A stretch of DNA of 64,000 nt from Coniochaeta sp. PMI_546. Taxonomy: Eukaryota > Ascomycota > Sordariomycetes > Coniochaetales > Coniochaetaceae. The notes below the pieces were generated by a model that worked only from the letters and a program-made list of their open reading frames with translations, did no database searches and was not told the origin of the DNA. Position 1 is the stretch's first letter, and each line of letters opens with the position of its first letter. The stretch covers positions 1,798,001 through 1,862,000 of the forward strand of contig MU271150.1 of the NCBI GenBank assembly GCA_021432605.1, given 5' to 3'. Below are positions 49,058 through 60,520 of this stretch, piece after piece. The position numbers and the translations under genes were made by a program.

Positions 49058-50047
49058 GCAGCAACTATTAATTTCCCGTTGAGGCGTGAGGCGTGACGAA
49101 TGACGGTGGTTTACTCGGTTTACGTACCATCAGTATGAAGGGAAGGAATATCGCTCTCTCTCTGGGCTAGCGGGCACAACAGCGCCATTAGATAGTCGAG
49201 AAATGAACAGGTTTCTCATTAGTCGCGATCACGTACAAACGGGTAATAGATTAATACCCCCCCAAAATAAGATAGACTACTTCTTCGTCTAATCATCACA
49301 TTGTTGCCTGAAACTTGACCTTGGTGGTTGGAACTGCCTTACACTTGCCTCACTTGACTGGGGGATGGAGGAGCCACCTGCACTGGATCTGCTCTGGACA
49401 CTTATGGGAGACACCGTTCAGCAGTGGCCACAGAAGTTCACCTGATAGTCGAGTCACATGGATGTGATGCAGTGCTAGATCACTTCATTGAACATTGCCA
49501 AAGAGTTCTTTGATCCAAACAGTTCTAGAAGTGCAAAGTGAATATACGATATACAAAGTCCAAGTATACCAATGGTCCTTTGATTACACCGAGACGAGTG
49601 AGTAGTTGCCAAGTCATGAAATGAATCAACAATGTGCATTGCTCAATGTCCAATCTCCAAATATATACAATCCGAAAGGAAGCTAAATGCTAAAAATAAC
49701 ATTCAAAGACAATTGCTCCGCCATAAAGAAGCGTGCGGTCCAGTCCTTTGTTCTCCCTTTCCCGGCAGGAATGCCGGACCAAACGCCGGGAACGCCCGCT
49801 ATGCCATATCTCCCTTATTTTCATGGTCGTTTCCGCCTTTGTCCATCAATCATCCTCTTCCGTCCTTGACTCCCGATGTGTTTCCAAATGTAGCGTAGCT
49901 CCTCCAACACAAGCCCTGTCAAATTGCCCCTCAAAAAATATCGTCAGGATGTTTTGCTCAACTCGCGGGACATAGGAAACTGAAGGCCCAATGGTATCAA
50001 AAATCTCAAACGCAGATTGCCCTAGAGCGGTGGACCACTGAGCCTTG
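49058..50047. other. Convergent intergenic region
   Basis: Tail-to-tail gap of about 1 kb between the Ran gene and the GH16 gene. No gene is supported. Confidence 0.5.
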
Positions 50048-51007
50048 CTACTGGTACACCTTTATCGAGTTGATGAGCCAGTACGCCTCGACGAAGGCCT
50101 CAGGGTGCTCGGCGACGTATTGAGAGCAGGTAGGGGCCAGACTAGAACAAGTCGGGTCCTGGCCCCAGACCTGGCCCGCCCAGTCACCGCAATAGTCGAT
50201 ATTGAAGACAATGTTGTGATTCATGAAGTGCTCGTCAATATTGCACGAGTCGCCAACGAATCGGGCCATCGGCTGGCCGAAGGTGGCTGGGTCGGGGACA
50301 GCGCCGGCAGCGGTCAGCTCGGCGACCATGGGGTCGCTGCGGGCGAAGAACCAGACGCTGATGTGGTCGCTGGTCCACTCCAGCACGTAGACGCCGCCAC
50401 CCGCGGCGTTGAAGCCGGCGCCGTAGTTGTTGCTGGCGGAAGTTTCTTGGCCGCATCCCTGGTTGCCCTGGCAGTCGGCGTTGGCGAGCTTGGTCGATGC
50501 CGCGGCGCCGGTGTTTGTCATCCTGCAGCCGGCGCTGGTATGTAAGGTTACTGAGTTGGACTGCTGGTTGTTGACGCCTTCTAGGATGTCGATCTCGCCC
50601 GATGAGGGCCAGTTGGGGCCGAACATCCAGAAAGCCGGCCATAACCCGCATGAGCCGCCCTCGCCGGTGCCTGCCGGCATGTGAGCGATGTCGGACACGA
50701 AGAGGCCCTTGGTGTATGCTTTCTTTGAAGTCACGCGGGTAGAGGCCCGTCCAGCTGTGGTTGGATTTTTGTAGTCCACGCCCAAGTAGATTCCTCCTTT
50801 TGTGAAGCCAGCTAGACCTCCACTGTCGGCCGTGGCGGCGTCCACATACTTGACAAAGCCGTTTGTCGGGTCTGCTCCGCTGAAGAAGTCCACGCTATTA
50901 AAAAAGTTGCTCGGGTCGTATTGATCAATCTGGGTATACTGGGCCGCTTGGGCCACGATACCCGCTGAGAAAAAGGTGGCCCGGAGGGCACGTTGTATTT
51001 GAACCAT
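50048..51007 (-). CDS. Secreted GH16 endo-beta-glucanase
   Basis: A single exon of 319 residues. The N-terminus MVQIQRALRATFFSAGIVAQ looks like a signal peptide cut near residue 21 (AQA-AQY), so the enzyme is probably secreted. The glycoside hydrolase family 16 active site is GEIDILEG at residues 137-144, with Glu138 as nucleophile, Asp140 as helper and Glu143 as acid/base. Nearby LWPAFWMFGPNWPSS and the later VYVLEWTSDHISVWFFAR are typical of the fungal mixed-linked glucanase subgroup. Six or more cysteines suggest disulfides, and no GPI signal or membrane tail is seen. The enzyme would cut beta-1,3(4)-glucan in its own wall or in plant or other fungal material. The ATG at 51007 was chosen over an upstream frame extension because only it gives a signal peptide at the N-terminus. 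Confidence 0.94.
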   Translation of the reverse strand: MVQIQRALRATFFSAGIVAQAAQYTQIDQYDPSNFFNSVDFFSGADPTNGFVKYVDAATADSGGLAGFTKGGIYLGVDYKNPTTAGRASTRVTSKKAYTKGLFVSDIAHMPAGTGEGGSCGLWPAFWMFGPNWPSSGEIDILEGVNNQQSNSVTLHTSAGCRMTNTGAAASTKLANADCQGNQGCGQETSASNNYGAGFNAAGGGVYVLEWTSDHISVWFFARSDPMVAELTAAGAVPDPATFGQPMARFVGDSCNIDEHFMNHNIVFNIDYCGDWAGQVWGQDPTCSSLAPTCSQYVAEHPEAFVEAYWLINSIKVYQ

Positions 51008-53758
51008 GGTTGCTATTGACGGCGAACCGAAGATGATTTGGATTTTGTTGTTGTGTGCTATCAAGCCAGAAGTTGCTGAAGAAGGAAAACTTGCAGGATG
51101 AGAGGGAAAGAAATGTGAACCGGTCACTAGGTATGTGCTGTCTTGTAATGACTGTCACGGTCGCGGAGGGATGTCCACCTTTTGTAAGGGAGAGATGAGG
51201 GAGTCGAGTCGGCTTCGAGTATACACTAGCGGTATGTAGGGTCAAACAATAGATCCTCGACAGTGCTATTGTGTGTACCGGACGACGAAGGACCTCAAAG
51301 TCACCAGAAGGCCGCAATCAAAGAATAATGAAAGAATCAAAGAAATCCTCCACAATAACCTATTTCGGACAAGGGAAAATAGAACTGTTGTAACAAGAAT
51401 AGCAAGATGATATCACCGCCGCATAAGGAGTGACGGCTGAGTAGATGTAGTAGAATGACGACAAGAATATCCAGGCTGTGGTTTAGGCACACGCGATCAT
51501 GGGATAGACCTGCCATCGATGGGAATGTGGTTATACATATAGGTCCACTGGCGTTCCATACCAAGCCGCACCGGATGCCGCAAGGGGGCTCAAGGGTGAA
51601 CCTCCAAGAGGGCAAGGTGCCTACCAGAGCCTACATGTCGACTCGGTGGGATGGTACACGTAGGTGGTCTAGACGTCTCACTTGAGAGGGAGTGTGGCTT
51701 CAAAGCGGAGAGGGAGGTCGCTTGACCCGCCAACCCATAGAACGACGACTTCAGCTCGGCACTACGATCCGGTGGATCATTGTCTCTCGATACATAATGG
51801 ACGTCAAATTGTCAGAATCTTGACAGGAGCAAGGGAATGGGATGGGCTGGCCACTCATGTCGTGGGGCTGGCACGTCGTCCTTGACCCTTGCTCTTTCAC
51901 AGAAACCCATGCATTACTCCAATGGTTAGGACTGAAACAAGCGGAAACGAAACGGCGGCTCTACGGGAGATGGGCACGCCACACATCTCTCTTTGTCGAT
52001 CACGTCTCCAAAGGATATATGAGTACGTGTAGGGCGCCGTCAGGACGACTAGAGATTGTGACTGCGACTCGCGTAGGATGTGGCACAGAGGCAGTTGCGA
52101 TCAGAAGACACAGAAAATAGCAAGGGCAACTCCCAGATATGTCCGTAAAATGTGACAGGGAACTGGAGGAATATACGCTGTGGGGAGTTAGCCGTCCGAG
52201 TTTTTAGCAGGCCGAGTCATGGAATTCAGTGGGTGACAGAAAACGAAGGGGAGCAGTGACAGATTCCTCGAGAAGGTTGGCATCCATTTGGGGAAGAAAG
52301 GCATTGAAGTCTGGCAGTTTCGCGACAGGGATGCACTTTGGCGCAAAATGCAGGGCCAAACGAACGAGAGCCAATCATTCACATGGTAAAGCCACGTCCT
52401 GGATCATGCTCCACAGAAATTAGCGCTTTAGCCCCACAGAAGCCACAGTCGGGTCACGTGTCCACCCGCCTACATCTTCCGTGACATGCGAGACCTGGGC
52501 TTATGGCACGAGTCATCGATCTGGTTGGAGTCTTCCAGACCTGTCGCTTTGAAACTTTTACCCTCATCTCTCCTTTAAAACCTGAAACTTTTACATTCGC
52601 CCAGGCGGCCATTAGCACTCGGAGGGTGGCTGGTATCCATCACATCCTGGGGTGGGCATCTTGGAGATCGCTGGTGGCAGCCCTGAGTAGTCCAAGATCC
52701 AGGCGCATGAAACATTGAAACATCTGAGCTTGCATCTGGACCTGGCGATCCCTTATGCCAACCTTGAACCGTCTACTCTTCCCTGGAAATAGGGGCAATA
52801 ATAGCTTTGCGACGACAAGAACCATCGATTCGGGTTCTCCTTGCTCTTTTGGAAGCTTCTCCGACACAGCAACATACCGCCGGCTCACACACAAATTAAT
52901 TGGTATGAGTAGCGCCGAGAATGACGACGGGACATCCTGCGCAGCACCGAGGGAGCGAGCTATGTGAGACTTGTCAAGTCACCGCCAGACTTCGCCTTAA
53001 TTGTCCATTTCGTTGTGGCTCAAAACTGTTTTACCACATTGTGGAATCCTGCGCTCACTAAAATAAGTGACACAGCCTTCTCATCGTCATTTCGTCTCGT
53101 TTATTATTGCGGTTATGACCGTGAGACTGGCTTATATCTCAAGTCAGGAGGATGCTGTCTCAATCGTACCTGCCTGAGATCCAAGCATGAAGTCAGTTGA
53201 CCCCGTTCAGCTCCTTTGGGTAGGCCTAGGTCCGCGAGCGCGGCATACTGGGTTATCACAACGGGGTCTCTCATGTTTGATCCCATATCCATTGCGACCC
53301 CGTCAATTTACTTTCTCTTCGGCTCTCTGGCTTTTCTACCTTTCTGCAAGGAGTGTCATCTTGTCGTGCTGTTAAGGCTTCTCTTTTCATGGTATAAGAG
53401 GAGATCTGGCAATGCCACAGATCGCGTGACGGAAACACAAATCACAGAGGACGATAGTGGAAGACGGGCGATAAGTGAGGAGATATGTCTTATACACAGC
53501 TAGCTGCTACATTCACCGGGGCACACATCTCAACGTCGCTACAGTGCTGACCACGATGCGTCTCAAGTCGCTACCACTCAGCCTATACTTGGGTTTGCTC
53601 TCCCACCTGCCCATCGTGGCTTGTGTGTGGACGACGAGTTCGGGCCGCGAGCCGGTCTCGGATTCCATTATTTGGCGAAGGTACCTGTCGCTGGGCCGAA
53701 TAGGCCTCGCATCGTCCCTCAGTGAGGTGAAATCGAAGTCTGTTCGAACATCAGGATG
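51008..53758. other. Gene-free region upstream of GH16
   Basis: 2.75 kb with no supported gene, between the start of the GH16 gene and the 3' end of the next minus-strand gene. Only short overlapping frames are present, without domains or clear splice partners. It probably contains the GH16 promoter. Confidence 0.45.
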
Positions 53759-55550
53759 TCAGCTTGCAAGGTGATCAACCTCCTCCGCATACTGCAGGAA
53801 ACGGGAATGGGACCTACCGCGTCCATCCTCACCCAATCTGTGTGCTATCTCATCCGGGACCATGTGTTCTATCACCTCTCCTCGGCTCCTACCCTCCCTT
53901 GAGATGTATATCAGTCCTCTGGTTGGTCTCTCTTTGAGATACGAGTACTCTGCTATTCCATTCCACATATAGTATTCCCATAATCTTCCCGAGTGGCCCG
54001 GATCCCTTTCATCATTAGAGTCGCTTATGACACTCCCCGCAGAGCTCTTAACACCGGTCTCAGGGTCATAGTCGGTGTTTTCGGGCGTGTCTTGATACAC
54101 CTCTCCGTTCAAGAAGGTGACAAACATGTGGACCACTTCGTGGGCAATGGCCATACCCAGGAACGCGCTGAGGGATCGGTACTGCTTCGTGGCTTCGTCA
54201 TTCAAAGATCGACCGTCCCTCCTGCAGCTTCTCAGCCTGTCTATATGCTAAATTGGGTGTCAGTTATATGAAGCTACTTGTGCTGCAACTCGACTTTGGG
54301 TGTTCACTCACGTCCCTACTTATCACCATGCTGCAGGCCATTTTAGGACGAAATCGGTAGGGGTCACCGTCCCAGTTGAATCTTCTTGTGCGAGCATACG
54401 CGGCGATACTCGCTACTTCAACATTTGGAAAGTCCTGGCGGATCCTGCGGAGGAAGAAGTCCGCCCAATAGGAGACATTGCGATCCCTGGTGACAAAGCC
54501 TGGGATCGCTCCTGTCCTTGCGCGCCTACCGAGTACTTTCTCGCCGATCCTGACCAAACATTTGAAGCCGTCTTGGCTCTCCACTATGTTGAGGCCAAGG
54601 TTGCAGACACCGCCTGCAATAATGAAGGTGTTACTGTCGGGACGAACTGGCATCGCGTAAGGATCATTCCTTTCTTTCACTTTCATCATGAGGCGGAAGT
54701 TGTCCAAGTCGTTGTCATAAGGCTGCCTTCTCACCGGCGCGCCAACGCTGGGTTGGCGCCGACTTGTTCCGCGACTAGACGCCTCGCCGACAGAAGAACG
54801 ACGGCTGAGACCTTGCAATGGTGGTGCCGGACGCACCGCAACACCCTGTGGCCTCGAGCTGCTAGAAGCAGTACTGGAACCGGAATTCGTAGTTGTTCTG
54901 TACGGGCTCGGAGAGGTTGAATAATTAGGATCTGCCCGTCCCTGTCGGTATTGCGCTTGTGCTTGTTGATCAGAGTGAGGTGGTCGCGATCGAAAGGCCA
55001 AAGGACGCCCAGTGTCGCGACTTTCTGCTGGAGTATATGTCGGGCGGGACGGTGGTTGCGGGACAGGACGCGAGCGTGAGGCATCGCGACGGCCCGTGAT
55101 TACTTGCCTGCCGCGGTCATCATTATCTCCGTCAAGGGGAATACGACTCCGCGGAGATTGGGGCGGCCTGGCTGTGCTCGGGTCACGTCTGAGAGGAACA
55201 CTGGACGAAGCAGAGGGAGGGTAGTAAGAGTCTGTCCGCGGCTGTGGCCTGAGAGTCCCCGTTCCGTAAGCTCTTGGAACGCTGGCATCCCGTCTACGAG
55301 GGATGGAGTTCTGCCAGTCTCTTGTGGCCGGTAGCACGAGATCGGGACTCTCGGGACGGTCCCTGTCGTTGGCATAGCTGGAGCTCTCCCTCTGGCCATT
55401 CCATGTGCTAGACGTCGAAGCACTGGAGGAGAGTCGAGATCGGCTGGCTCGCCGTCCCTCTGTCCGATCCGGTGGTGGCCGAGCGGCTCGGCGCCCGCGT
55501 TCGTCTCGATCTTCCCCATCGTCGTGGGACGATCTGAAGAACAGCGACAT
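53759..55550 (-). CDS. Uncharacterised protein with HEVVH zinc-peptidase-like motif
   Basis: Two exons: 54312-55550 and 53759-54247, giving 575 residues; the 64-base intron has donor GTGAGT, branch ACTGAC and acceptor ATTTAG. Residues 1 to about 290 are disordered and rich in Arg, Ser, Pro and Asp. From about residue 295 a folded domain begins (DNDLDNFRLMMKVKERNDP, TFIIAGGVCNLGLNIVES). The second exon carries AIAHEVVHMFVTFLNG, with HEVVH at residues 449-453, matching the HExxH zinc site of metallopeptidases, followed after about 60 residues by GRLWEYYMWNGIAEYSYL. A third zinc ligand cannot be fixed by eye; the Glu of WEYY is one candidate. No signal peptide is visible. I do not recognise the family; a zincin-like protein is inferred from the motif alone. 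Confidence 0.75.
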
Positions 55551-56718
55551 GGATGGTGTGTTGTGTAGAGTGCGGAGTGAGGAATATATGTTATACTAGG
55601 GAGGCTTGTTCACTAGATGACGAGACGAAAGATATACAAGTGTGCTTGAACCACTTTCTCCTGGCTTATTCTACTGAGTGAAGTGACTCTTTCTTATACT
55701 TCTAGATTTTGATCAACTACTAGCCGTTCACTTTGTTTGAGCCATCCATCTCTAGATGCTTGGGCGTTAGATGCTGGCCAACACAGACTTTCTTACAATG
55801 TGCCGTCAAGATCTTGTCTCATAAGTCGCATCTCCAACACATCTCTCCCTAAGAAGAGGCCGACAGTGTGTCGGTCATGAGTGACCAGGCACACCATCAA
55901 GAGACAAGACTCGAAAATGAGTCGAAAATAGCTACGTGTAGCTAACACCTTTTGTAGGCTACTGTCACCAAGGTGTAAGTGGCACGGTATATGGCTCTTG
56001 CTAAATTGCTAATGAAGAAATCTATTTCAGCTCCAGGTTCAACAACTGCGACAAGCGTGCTAACTTCCACGGGACGAACATGCAAGCGGCCCGCAGGTCT
56101 TTCTTTCGCAATAGGAAGAGTCTGCCAGCCATCAGTGGTAACAAGGCGTGCTGCGATCATAGCATGATACAGGAAACATTGGGGGCTCAGACGCTGGAAA
56201 TACTGTGCCCGACAGGGAGTTCATGTACTCAATGCTCAAAAGGTCGCATCACTCGGTCGCTGTCAGGTCCTGCTAGATCAAGGTCAGGGGCACGAATGTG
56301 TCGAGCCAGCACCTCCTCGCTACACGGTTGTTGAGCATCCGGTATGTCAAACACCCGAGGACTTGACCAAGGTGACCATGGTTGTTGTTTCGTGAAGGAA
56401 ACAGGCCGTTGCTATTTTGCCACTTTGGCTGTTGGTGCTCGCTCGACGTGGTGCAATTCGGGCTGAGCTATGATAATAACTCCTGTACACCACACTACAT
56501 CGTTGGGTGGCCTGGCATTTCTGGCCGCCTTGAATAGTAACATCAGGCCAATCACAATACCGAGACGGGCACCTACTTATCGGCTCGGCTATTGTTTTGA
56601 GGGCATGAATCATATTTGACAGTTGTAACGGCTACCGTGGGATTCCCATCAGATATCTCTTTCCCTTCATCTATCCTGTTCTCTACACATCGTCGTAACA
56701 AAGTGACAGCCCTCAATC
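55551..56718. other. Divergent intergenic region
   Basis: A head-to-head gap of 1.2 kb between two uncharacterised genes. No gene is supported. Confidence 0.5.
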
Positions 56719-58018
56719 ATGACAGAGCCTGAACAAGGGCCAGCAGCAGGCCGCAGCGCTGATCTGGCTGCAAAGCAGTCCCGTCTCACGTACATTGCCA
56801 GTCGCATCCCTCAAGAACACTATCGCGTTTTCCATCGAGCTATCGTTCGAGTAACGTCCACCGAGCTGGCACAGTCCACCTTCTCTCAAATCGTCGACGG
56901 CCTGCCCACTTGGCGAATCGCAGGTGAAAGACGAGTCCCGCGCAGTGTGAGCAATAGTCACGATGACCATCCTCTCCAGCAGCACACCGAGCTCTGTGAC
57001 GGTGTGCTGGAAAGGACGCAGGCCATCATTTCAGCTTTTGACTATGCGGTTCTCCCGTTTGATATCAATGTAGGACATCCATAGTTACCCTGGATAGGTA
57101 TCAATGACATTAAAAACATAACTTCCATAGCTCCTCCAAGCATATGCTGCGGCAGCAGTTGGTTCGAAGGCGTTCCACGTGAGGCTGATAGAGCTGATCG
57201 CCAACGCAGTCCACCAGATTGCCGTCTACCTGTTCCAAAACATAGAAAGCCTCCACAAGGGCGAGGGCCTGGAGTGCTGGAAGCCGCCTCCTCGCTGGAG
57301 GCTGTTTCACGAGAATAAGTCCGACGAGGAGTGGATTCTCGATGAGTGGCCCTACGAGCCTTTCCCGACACTGTTCTGTGTTAGCCACTACCACCGCTAT
57401 AAGAACTATCCCGACGGGCTCGCGGACGTGGTAGGATATTGGGCTGAGGATAGGATTCTCGGTGGGATCACGCTGTTTGATCGTGGCACGTCTGGTCGCG
57501 AGGTGTGTGTCTCATCTACATCTACTTGTATTCCTTGTCTTGATTGTATATCAGCACATCGCAAGGAAAGTCGCTGATGCTCTACTCCTCCCTAGTGTAA
57601 CGATATATGGTGGCACTCGGCAAACTACCTTGCGACAAATCGCATTTGTCGTCTCACAGACCAGCAGGTCGAAACCATGATCACGTACCTCGTCTCCGAG
57701 ACCGCACTGGCCGTCTCTCCTTACCCAGTGTTCCCAACGACGGCGAGCAGGGATCGAATCGATGTCTGGGACCCGGACGCTTTCCAGAGAATCCACCGTG
57801 ATCCCTGGGAGCGTAAGGTTGCCCGCAAACCCCGCAGAGAGCACTGTGTTATCGGCGAGCGGGACTACCCCGAGATCAGGGACGAGCATGAGGCTACACT
57901 GGCTCGCTTTCCGGGAGGATATGATTTGAAAGCAGAGGATCTTAGAGCCGACCATGAGAAGGTACTGAGCGGCGAAGCATGGAAAGATAACGAGGGCGAT
58001 ACCGACAGTTGGCTCTAG
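56719..58018 (+). CDS. Uncharacterised three-exon protein
   Basis: Exons 56719-57069, 57131-57502 and 57596-58018 give 381 residues. Both introns are in phase 0, with donors GTAGGA and GTGTGT and acceptors CCATAG and CCCTAG. The N-terminal part (about 1-150) is helical and opens MTEPEQGPAAGRSADLAAKQ. The centre has WKPPPRWRLFHENKSDEEW, then an aromatic domain with FCVSHYHRYKNYPDGLADVV, GYWAEDRILGGITLFDRGTS and CNDIWWHSANYLATNRICRL. The tail is charged (VLSGEAWKDNEGDTDSWL). No signal peptide or membrane helix is visible. I recall a set of uncharacterised proteins in filamentous fungi with a similar DGLADVVGYWAE-type core, but no function is known to me. The weaker second donor makes exon 2's end the least certain boundary. 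Confidence 0.75.
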
Positions 58019-58828
58019 GTGTACGGTAATCGAGTGTCAGGAGTGCTGAGCACGGCGGAGATATACGCGCTAAGGTGAAAATTGGTGGCTCCCAGCCGAA
58101 ATGCTTGGGTTTTCACGACATCTAGTCTCGCCCTTTACAATGACATGTTCTCGCTTCGAGCAATGGGCCATGGTCTAAGCGAAGTGGTCGAGCGTCGGTG
58201 CCTTTCACGTCAACGGTCTGCAACAATGCAAGAAACATCTTCATAACGCTAGCTTCTCCTTGATACTCCGTGCAAATGCCGTCAAGCTTGATAATCCCTC
58301 TCCACAGTATTACACCGATGAACTGGTTCATCCCAGATAAGTGCCTATCACAACATCCGAGGTAGCTATCCAGCTGCCTCGTTCGACCGCAAAACAGCCA
58401 GATGCCCGGAAGTTGGTGTGGTATTTCCCATAAGATCATATACATGTCGATAATATAGACAGCCGGTGCCAGTTGGCCGGTGAACCTCCTCTTCATGACG
58501 ACATGGTCCGACCTGACGTACAAAACTCTGCTTTTCTGAAGGCATGGTACGTGCCGAGAGGCAGCGGTAGAGCTCCGGTCAAGACAGCCTGACATCTCCA
58601 AGTCTTTGGCTCGCTAGATGCTATTGAAAAGTTGTTGAGCTATCACGCTCCGCTAACATGACCACCGGCGTCAACACAAGCCAGTCACATCGTGACCCAG
58701 ACTCATTATATGAGGGTCGAAAACTGCCGAAGGTGTAGAGCTTCGATCAAAATCTGAGGCGGGGCGCACCAGCTCTTCGGGCTCGCAGGACGAAACGAGG
58801 GTATCGTTCAGTATCGTTATAGAGAATA
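58019..58828. other. Convergent intergenic region
   Basis: An 810-base tail-to-tail gap with no supported gene. Confidence 0.5.
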
Positions 58829-60345
58829 TCATAACTTGACCTTCTGGCCTGTGATCTTGTACCAGATGACGGCGACCAGGTCCTCCTTGAACCGCTCCCA
58901 CGGGTTGCGGTTGAGATAGTAGCTGAGCTCGCGGAAATTGTACATCTCGCCCCAGCAGTCGCGGCCCCACTCGCAGCCAGCCATGTTGACCAGGAAGTCC
59001 CGATCCTTCTGGTCGTAGTGGATGCGCGTGTCGTTGCCGTTCTCGGAGCAGGCGCCCGTCGGGAAGCTGTTGATCATGCGCTGCGGCAGGAAGGCGGTGT
59101 GTCTCCGGATCCAGGGCTGCGCGATGTACAGCCGCTCGAGGGCGTCTTGTTCCTTGTGTTCCCACTCCATGTGTTTTTGTTCGTAGGCTACTGGATCCCA
59201 CCAGACGTCTAGCAGCCGCTCTGTCCAAGCGCTTCGCCGGATGAAGAAGGAGCCCAGGTTGAAGCCTGAGCAGTCTTGTGATAGTATTAGGTTGACGGAG
59301 TTTGTGTCACCATCGCCGACAGGACTTCGAGACGCTTCGTCAAGGTAGGGTGCGTCCATCGGATGGGTGATGTTGAGAGGATTGAAATAGTTGATGTCGC
59401 GATATAGGTGTTTGTCGAGGTTGTTGAAGATGTGACTTTGAAGCGAGTACGAGGGTTCCATGATGAACGTGTTGAGGTCCAGCCACCATATCCTGCACAA
59501 GTTGTTAGTCCAGCCGAACATTTCTGGGATGAACTGTAATGGCAAGCAGGTGTGAAGCTTACCATTCCGCCTTCGGGTATTTCCTCAACGCCGCCCTGAC
59601 AAAATCAACCTTCTCCCAGCTTTCTCGCCATTCATGCGCATATCGTTTCTTCGTGCTCATGTCGACAACCTCCAGGTCATATCCCCAACGGTGGGTGTAT
59701 TTCTTCTTATTTCGCACCGAGTCTCGCTCGATCGCCCATTCTCGCGCGCCCTTCCACTCCATGACACCTCCGCCGACGTTCGCTGCAAGTATGATGACAT
59801 ACTTTTGACCTCCTCCTAGCCACGAAGTCCGGCGCCAATAGTATATCAATGCTATAAGACAGGCCCGTTAGCCGGCGAGAGCAAAAGGGAGGGGAAGACG
59901 TGGGTAAGGGTTACGAACGGGTGTTGAAGAATATTATGATTGATATCAGAAGAAGGAAGACGACAAGCAGCCTAAGCTTCATCTTCCTCCCCATGCGGGC
60001 CACTATGCCTCTCAACCTCCCCAACAACGGCACGTTCTGGCCTGACCACCGACCGCGACCGAGCTTTTCCTTCTCCGCATAGTGGGTGCTGGAGCTAAAC
60101 CGAGGCAAGCTGCTCGATAGGCGCCGCATGTGTCGGGTGAAGAAGCCTTGGTTGTGGGTTGAGAACGACGGATACCCGCCAGCGGCGCCCATTGTTTTTT
60201 GTCTTGCCGACTCCCAGATGACAGGTGTGCTGTTGGAAGCGGAGTAGCCCGGTACGGGGCTCGATCGGCCGCTCGAGTTGATGTTGAGTCCTGGACTTGC
60301 CCAACCGCCGCCGGGAACGGGAGAGGGACTGCGAGACAGAGACAT
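58829..60345 (-). CDS. GT34 Golgi glycosyltransferase, Mnn10/Mnn11-type alpha-1,6-mannosyltransferase
   Basis: Three exons: 59919-60345, 59563-59851 and 58829-59492, giving 459 residues. The layout is type II: a cytosolic Ser/Pro-rich N-terminus of about 120 residues with a basic patch, one membrane anchor (LRLLVVFLLLISIIIFF), and a luminal catalytic domain. The GT34 core is visible in KYVIILAANVGGGVMEWK, VDMSTKKRYAHEWRESWEKV, KAEWIWWLDLNTFIMEPSYS (across intron 2), DCSGFNLGSFFIRRSAWTE and EQDALERLY. In yeast, Mnn10 and Mnn11 extend the alpha-1,6-mannan backbone of N-glycans in the Golgi. The usual DxD metal site reads DLN here. The first donor, GTTCGT, is weaker but is the only one that keeps frame. 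The start at MSLSRSPSP follows a likely 5' UTR intron. Galactosyltransferases of the same family are the main alternative. Confidence 0.92.
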
Positions 60346-60520
60346 GGTAGGAGTGCCTGCAACCAGGAAAAGGACACCGTCAGCAAAGCACCAAACGTAA
60401 TACCAGCACCACACTTCTTCATTCGAGTAACCGACATAATGTAGTCCGTTTTGCCCTTCCCCACCGGCAAACTTGGAACCGAGACCAAACACGAGAAAGG
60501 AGTGCACACGTACCAGGGAT
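60346..60520 (-). other. Probable 5' UTR intron of the GT34 gene
   Basis: On the minus strand a GTACGT donor starts at 60513, a TGCTGACG branch-like site lies near 60380, and a GGTTGCAG acceptor ends at 60357, eleven bases before the start codon. The implied intron has 157 bases and lies in the leader. Transcript data would be needed to prove it. Confidence 0.5.
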
